From contig CADBQE010000220.1 in NCBI GenBank assembly GCA_902796695.1, positions 1 to 10,740 on the forward strand: DNA of 10,740 nucleotides. The letters are read 5' to 3'. Shown one piece after another: positions 7,251-10,740 of this stretch; the first letter of the stretch is position 1, and each line of letters begins with the position of its first letter. The translations under genes were made by a program, and so were the position numbers. The DNA is from an uncultured Lachnospiraceae bacterium (lineage in GTDB: Bacteria > Bacillota > Clostridia > Lachnospirales > Lachnospiraceae). A model generated the notes under the pieces. The model was not told the origin of the DNA, did no database searches, and worked only from the letters and a program-made list of their open reading frames with translations.

Positions 7251-8585
7251 ATGAACCGCTGCATGATCCAAGACATCAGGAACCACCTGGGCGAGTCCGT
7301 CAAGGTGCAGGGCTTTGTGGACAACTACCGCGACAGCAAGGCGATGGCCTTTATCGTTCTGAAGGATATCACCGGACGGCTGCAGATCACGGTAGAGAAA
7401 GAAAAGCTGCCGGAAGTATCCGAAGCCATCGCGGGCCTGACCCCGGACAGCGTCATTACCGTAATCGGCACCCCGGTGGAGAATGATTATGTCAAGCTGG
7501 GCGGTCTGGAGCTGATCCCGGAATCCATCCGCGTGGAATCCCTGGCGGATGCGCTGCCCATCGCCCGCAAGAGCATCCCCGCCACCAAGAAAAAGCAGGC
7601 CGTTGAGCGCTCCTCCATCGACCAGCGCATCGATTACCGCTGGATCGACCTGCGCACGGATGAAAACCAGCTGATCTTCAAGGCACAGACCTGTCTGGTC
7701 GCCGCCATGCGGGAGTTCCTGCTGCAGAAGAACTTCATGGAGATCCACACGCCCAAGCTGATCGGAGCGGCCTCCGAAAGCGGCGCCGACGTCTTCGAAG
7801 TCAAATACTTCGACCGCAGCGCCTTCCTGGCCCAGAGCCCGCAGTTCTACAAGCAGATGGCCATGGCCAGCGGTTTCGAGCGCATCTTTGAAGTGGGCCC
7901 GGTCTTCCGCGCCGAAAAATCCTTTACCAACAAGCACACCACCGAATTTACCGGCTTCGACCTGGAGATGAGCTATATCGACTCCTTCCGCGACGTCATG
8001 GCAGCGGAAGCCGAACTGCTGACCTACGCCCTGGGCAAGGTCAAGGAAGCCTACGGCAAGGAGATCGAAGAAATGTTCGGCGTCCCCGTAGTCGTTCCCA
8101 CGCTCCCCTTCCCGGAAGTGAAGCTGGCCGATCTGTACGAAGGCCTGGAGAAGGAATTCGGCTACACCGTCCCCGAAGAGGAAAAGGGCGACCTGACCAC
8201 CGAAGCTGAGCATTTAAGCTACGAATGGGTCAAAAAGCACTATAACCACGAATTTCTTTTCGTGACGGACTACAAGCCCGAAAAGCGCGCGTTCTATCAT
8301 ATGCGCGACGAAAACGGCATGCCTCTGGGCTACGACCTGATCTGGCGCGGCACCGAGAGCACCACCGGCGCGCAGCGTGAGCACCGCTATGAACTGCTGA
8401 AGAAGCAGGCGGAGGAAAAAGGCCTGGCGGAAGACGTGAAATTCTATCTGGAGTTCTTCAAATACGGCTGCCCGCCTCACGGCGGCTTCGGCCTGGGCGT
8501 GGACCGTCTGACCATGCTGCTGGTGGGCCTGCCCATCAAGGAATGCATGTTCCTGTTCCGCGGCCCGAACCGGCTGACGCCGTAA
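7251..8585 (+). CDS. aspS: Archaeal-type aspartyl-tRNA synthetase, probably non-discriminating (aspartate--tRNA(Asn) ligase)
   Basis: Class IIb synthetase that charges aspartate to tRNA; bacterial copies of this archaeal type usually serve tRNA-Asn, whose Asp is then amidated by GatCAB. The 444 residues have an OB-fold anticodon domain (about 16-100) and a catalytic core: motif 1 FMEIHTPKL (162-170), the Asp-binding QSPQFYKQ, motif 2 FRAE (R220), and motif 3 GGFGLGVDR (411-419, R419). It ends in RLTP as archaeal AspRS do, and it lacks the large GAD insertion of the roughly 590-residue bacterial AspRS. The position that separates discriminating (Trp) from relaxed (His) archaeal enzymes is Asp24 here. 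AAGGAG lies about 10 bases before ATG 7251. The 84-base gap after trkH has no terminator or T-box, so it may ride on the trkA transcript. A divergent AsnRS is the alternative but fits less well. Confidence 0.9.
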   Translation: MNRCMIQDIRNHLGESVKVQGFVDNYRDSKAMAFIVLKDITGRLQITVEKEKLPEVSEAIAGLTPDSVITVIGTPVENDYVKLGGLELIPESIRVESLADALPIARKSIPATKKKQAVERSSIDQRIDYRWIDLRTDENQLIFKAQTCLVAAMREFLLQKNFMEIHTPKLIGAASESGADVFEVKYFDRSAFLAQSPQFYKQMAMASGFERIFEVGPVFRAEKSFTNKHTTEFTGFDLEMSYIDSFRDVMAAEAELLTYALGKVKEAYGKEIEEMFGVPVVVPTLPFPEVKLADLYEGLEKEFGYTVPEEEKGDLTTEAEHLSYEWVKKHYNHEFLFVTDYKPEKRAFYHMRDENGMPLGYDLIWRGTESTTGAQREHRYELLKKQAEEKGLAEDVKFYLEFFKYGCPPHGGFGLGVDRLTMLLVGLPIKECMFLFRGPNRLTP

Positions 8586-8600
8586 TCGGCACTCTCTTTA

Positions 8601-8620
8601 CCGGGCCCTCCGGGGTCCGG
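8601..8620 (+). other. cUCCGg tetraloop hairpin in the aspS 3' untranslated region
   Basis: CCGGGCCC and GGGTCCGG form an 8-bp stem with one G-U pair, closed by a UCCG loop of the very stable UNCG class with the canonical C-G closing pair. No U-tract follows, so it is not itself a terminator. It lies 16 bases after the aspS stop and 13 bases before the terminator stem. Confidence 0.5.
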
Positions 8621-8632
8621 CACTTCCTCATC

Positions 8633-8672
8633 AAAAAGGCGGACGCCCTGCAGCTGCAGCGTCCGCCTTTTT
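8633..8672. terminator. Strong bidirectional terminator between convergent genes
   Basis: AAAAAGGCGGACGC and GCGTCCGCCTTTTT form a perfect 14-bp stem. The 12-base centre contains the palindrome TGCAGCTGCA, so the hairpin can extend further. Five T on one side and five A on the other make it active in both directions. It ends the aspS transcript and can also stop transcription from the convergent gene at 8799-10511. Confidence 0.94.
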
Positions 8673-8718
8673 CGGTTATCCGGCGCATCTCGTCCGGAAA
8701 CCGGCAGTTCCCCCGTTT

Positions 8719-8758
8719 CACCTCCTTTCCTCCGTAATGCTGTTCACTTTATATAACA
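8719..8758 (-). promoter_or_regulatory. Orphan extended -10 and double Shine-Dalgarno, minus strand
   Basis: On the minus strand TGTTATATA (8750-8758) resembles an extended -10 box. It is followed by two GGAGG blocks (8729-8733 and 8721-8725) and a GTG at 8721. The frame from that GTG is open for 61 codons to 8536, but it runs through the 8633-8672 terminator and into the antisense of aspS, so I do not call a gene. It may be the remnant start of a lost gene or a chance purine-rich tract. No convincing -35 is visible. Confidence 0.22.
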
Positions 8759-8798
8759 CCCGGAGAGAGGAAAAACGGACACAATCGGAAAACTTTTT

Positions 8799-10511
8799 TT
8801 ACTTACCTGAAAGCAGATTGAATTTCCGGCCGTTCGTACTGACGTAAACGTCTCCGTTTTTGCATGTCACTTTGACCCAAAAACCGTTTCCGTCCAATGC
8901 CATGACATCATCGCTCAGTCCGTTGATTTTTACGGGCTTGCCGCCGTTGGTATAATACAGGGCGCCTTCCATCCCGTACACGAAGCCGCTCCCCACATTG
9001 GCGGCGGCGCCGGTGAGGTCCACGGTGTCGGCCGTGATCCGCCGGGCGGAGCTCCCCACTCTGGCAAACCAGGTCTCCCCTTCCTCGTCAATGAACAGAA
9101 CGCTCCGGCCGCCCACCAGGAAGCCGCGGTGGCTGTCCGCCAGTTTTGTTTCTCTGTCCTGCGTCTTCTTCAGGTCCATCTGATACAGATTGCCGTTCTT
9201 GCTGTATATCAGGGTGCGCCCGTCGGACAGCAGGGAACAGACCTGCACGTTCTTGATCAGGCTGCTTAATTCCAGTTTCCCGTTCAGCAGATACAGCGTG
9301 CTCCCGTCGGTCCCCGGTGACGCATAATAGGCATCCTTCAGGCTTTCCGTCCCGCAGAAGCCCTGCACGTCCGTGGCCATGCCCTGCGGAAGCACCAGCA
9401 TCAGCTGACGCGCGGCGATTTTGCGGCGTTCCCCGCCCTTCTGACTGAAATAGGTATTGGTGCCGTCCGAGACCAGGACCTGATCTCCCGCCGCATTGAA
9501 ATACAGGCTGTTCGCATGGTCGACGAGTTTCTGGCGGGAATCGGTATTCGACCCCTTCTGAACGTACAGGACGCCTGTAGAGGAATAATAATAGATGTAG
9601 CGCCCGCCCGCGGAAATACCGGCGGGAACGGCATCTTTCGCGATCTCGCGCTCCCGGCCGTCATAATAGCAGGCCTTTCTGACATCCCCGTCGTTTTTAA
9701 CATACGCAGCCGTTTTCCCGTCCGGGGAAAGGCAGAAGTTTTCCGTAACATCCGACGCGATCCGCTGAGACCTGTTGCGGCGGTAAAGATACAGATCGTT
9801 TTCCGATGTCAGATACGCGGCCGCGGAGCTGTCGAAGGAAAAGACGAAGGTCTTCACGTCCTCGGCGATCTCGGTAAAGCGGGAGCCGTCAAACATCATC
9901 AGGCGTTTTTCCGTGGTCAGGAACAGATACCGCGATCCGTCGGGGGACAGCAGGCTCTCCCGCACCCCTTCCTCGGTTTTATAGCGGATAATTTTTCCGG
10001 AAGAGGAATAGCCTTTCAGTTCATCATTGTCGCCCGCTATAACGGTTAAGGCATTTTTCACGGTACGCCCGCTCCGCGGGAAAAGACGGCTGAGCAGGGA
10101 GAAGCCCCAGACGACGGAGGCCGCCAGGATCAGGACGGCTGCAATACTCAGGATGAGACGCAGAGGCGATCTGCGGCGCTTCACTGGCGCGGGGGACGTT
10201 CCGCGGCCGTTCGGTACCGAAACCGGGACGATGGGCCCGGGGACAGGCGCAGGGGCGGTCTTATCTGCCGCAGCTGAGACAGGTTCGGCCAAAGAAGAAT
10301 CCTGAGCCGGTTCCGCCGGCACAGGCACTTCTTCCGGAGTCTCTGTATTATCCGGAAGTTCCGTGATCTCTGTCTGCGGATTCGGGATCTCTTCGATGCC
10401 GTCCGCCGTTACCCGCATCGCAAAAACGCTCTCCGGGAGCGCCGTTCCGCATTGCGTACAAAATTTTGCTGTATCCTGAAAGCCGCAGCCGCAGCCGGGA
10501 CATATCTTCAT
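8799..10511 (-). CDS. Zinc-ribbon / single-helix membrane protein with predicted extracytoplasmic beta-propeller, function unknown
   Basis: I do not recognise a named family. The 570 residues divide into: a zinc ribbon at the extreme N-terminus with CxxC pairs C4/C7 and C18/C21; an acidic, proline-, alanine- and threonine-rich linker (about 26-110) likely disordered; a basic RRR stop followed by one hydrophobic helix (about 117-140); then about 425 residues of short beta-strand repeats of the type LSPDGSRYLFL, CLSPDGKTAAYV, ISAGGRYIYYY and LLSDGRTLIYS, typical of TolB/DPP-IV-like propeller blades. No signal peptide is seen, and the positive-inside rule puts the zinc ribbon in the cytoplasm and the propeller outside. 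The ATG at 10511 has a perfect AAGGAGG seven bases upstream; the frame opens 22 codons earlier, but that part covers the promoter -10 and leader. No enzyme motif is visible. A ligand sensor or envelope scaffold is a guess. Confidence 0.92.
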   Translation of the reverse strand: MKICPGCGCGFQDTAKFCTQCGTALPESVFAMRVTADGIEEIPNPQTEITELPDNTETPEEVPVPAEPAQDSSLAEPVSAAADKTAPAPVPGPIVPVSVPNGRGTSPAPVKRRRSPLRLILSIAAVLILAASVVWGFSLLSRLFPRSGRTVKNALTVIAGDNDELKGYSSSGKIIRYKTEEGVRESLLSPDGSRYLFLTTEKRLMMFDGSRFTEIAEDVKTFVFSFDSSAAAYLTSENDLYLYRRNRSQRIASDVTENFCLSPDGKTAAYVKNDGDVRKACYYDGREREIAKDAVPAGISAGGRYIYYYSSTGVLYVQKGSNTDSRQKLVDHANSLYFNAAGDQVLVSDGTNTYFSQKGGERRKIAARQLMLVLPQGMATDVQGFCGTESLKDAYYASPGTDGSTLYLLNGKLELSSLIKNVQVCSLLSDGRTLIYSKNGNLYQMDLKKTQDRETKLADSHRGFLVGGRSVLFIDEEGETWFARVGSSARRITADTVDLTGAAANVGSGFVYGMEGALYYTNGGKPVKINGLSDDVMALDGNGFWVKVTCKNGDVYVSTNGRKFNLLSGK

Positions 10512-10524
10512 CTCTGAACCTCCT

Positions 10525-10547
10525 TTCGGTTCAACCGCTCTACCGAA
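10525..10547 (-). promoter_or_regulatory. Leader hairpin abutting the ribosome site of the zinc-ribbon gene
   Basis: TTCGGT and ACCGAA pair as a 6-bp stem ending directly before the AGGAGG Shine-Dalgarno (10519-10524); an alternative compact stem CGGTT/AACCG exists within the same bases. The stem begins close to the predicted transcript 5' end. A role in mRNA stability or initiation is inferred only. Confidence 0.33.
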
Positions 10548-10548
10548 T

Positions 10549-10577
10549 ATTGTAGAATGAATGCGGGAAGATTTCAA
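10549..10577 (-). promoter_or_regulatory. Promoter of the zinc-ribbon/propeller gene
   Basis: On the minus strand TTGAAA (10572-10577), a 17-base spacer and TACAAT (10549-10554). The start would be near 10542, leaving about 31 bases of leader before the ATG. It lies just after the tRNA terminator, so the gene is transcribed independently of the tRNA array. Confidence 0.82.
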
Positions 10578-10598
10578 GAAGATCGCGCAAAAGATAAC

Positions 10599-10618
10599 AA
10601 AAAAGGGCGTAAAGCCCT
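10599..10618 (-). terminator. Terminator of the tRNA array
   Basis: On the minus strand AGGGC and GCCCT form a 5-bp stem around a five-base TTTAC loop, followed by six T. It lies nine bases after the tRNA-Cys 3' end. The stem is short but G+C-rich and well placed. Confidence 0.75.
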
Positions 10619-10626
10619 AAGAGAAG

Positions 10627-10698
10627 AGGCGACAGCCGGATTTGAACCGGCGCATCAGGGTTTTGCAGACCCACGCCTTACCACTTGGCTATGTCGCC
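10627..10698 (-). tRNA. tRNA-Cys (anticodon GCA)
   Basis: The 72 bases fold into a full cloverleaf: acceptor GGCGACA with TGTCGCC (7 perfect pairs), D stem GCC/GGC, anticodon loop CTGCAAA with anticodon GCA, variable loop GATGC, and T arm GCCGG-TTCAAAT-CCGGC. The discriminator base is T73, the strong identity element of tRNA-Cys. CCA is not encoded and must be added enzymatically. The outermost anticodon-stem pair (27-43) is a U-U mismatch. The next tRNA of the array ends 11 bases upstream. Confidence 0.96.
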
Positions 10699-10709
10699 CT
10701 ATAAAAAAG

Positions 10710-10740
10710 TGACCCCATCGGGAATCGAACCCGAGTTACC
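10710..10740 (-). tRNA. 3' part of a tRNA, identity not determinable
   Basis: The minus strand reads a T arm TCGGG-TTCGATT-CCCGA, the acceptor 3' strand TGGGGTC and discriminator A73; the anticodon lies beyond the window edge. The 5' acceptor strand should be GACCCCA or close to it. CCA is not encoded. It is upstream of tRNA-Cys in the same array and presumably the same transcript. Confidence 0.87.

Noticed and set aside
7209..8213. Minus-strand open frame of 334 codons over aspS
   Set aside because: Shadow of the synthetase, which carries all three class II motifs on the plus strand.

Overview
The window looks like chromosomal DNA from a G+C-rich member of the Bacillota, most likely the class Clostridia. 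This rests on a GdpP-type c-di-AMP phosphodiesterase, a TmcAL (YlbM) tRNA acetate ligase, an archaeal-type aspartyl-tRNA synthetase of the kind found beside GatCAB in Clostridia, strong AGGAGG ribosome sites, and tRNA genes without an encoded CCA. No genus is claimed. I see no transposase, integrase, phage gene, CRISPR array or attachment site; the region reads as core genome.

Left arm (1-2870, minus strand): tmcAL is followed by gdpP, which runs off the left edge before its C-terminal domain. A candidate gdpP promoter lies across the tmcAL stop codon, and its -10 box sits in an AT-rich palindrome. Divergent from these (2965-3294, plus strand) is a compact single-gene cold-shock unit with an extended -10 promoter, a leader hairpin, a 65-residue CSD protein and a strong terminator.

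Centre (3376-8672, plus strand): a Cof-type HAD phosphatase comes first. A near-consensus promoter then drives trkA and trkH, the cytoplasmic gate and membrane channel subunits of a Trk potassium importer, whose genes are 12 bases apart. An archaeal-type AspRS follows with no terminator in between. A 14-bp hairpin at 8633-8672 ends this transcript and also faces the convergent gene on the other strand.

Right arm (8799-10740, minus strand): a tRNA array enters from the right (the 3' part of one unidentified tRNA, then tRNA-Cys, then a terminator). After it, a gene with its own promoter encodes a 570-residue protein of unknown function: a four-cysteine zinc ribbon, a disordered linker, one membrane helix, and a large predicted outward-facing beta-propeller.

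Functional links: GdpP degrades c-di-AMP, a second messenger that in Bacillota commonly restrains potassium uptake, and TrkA/TrkH import potassium, so two sides of one homeostatic circuit lie about 3 kb apart. AspRS, TmcAL and the tRNAs concern tRNA charging and modification. The least explained items are the zinc-ribbon/propeller protein, leader hairpins that end just before the Shine-Dalgarno sequence in three promoter-led genes, the palindrome on the gdpP promoter, and an orphan promoter plus ribosome site aimed into the 8633-8672 terminator.
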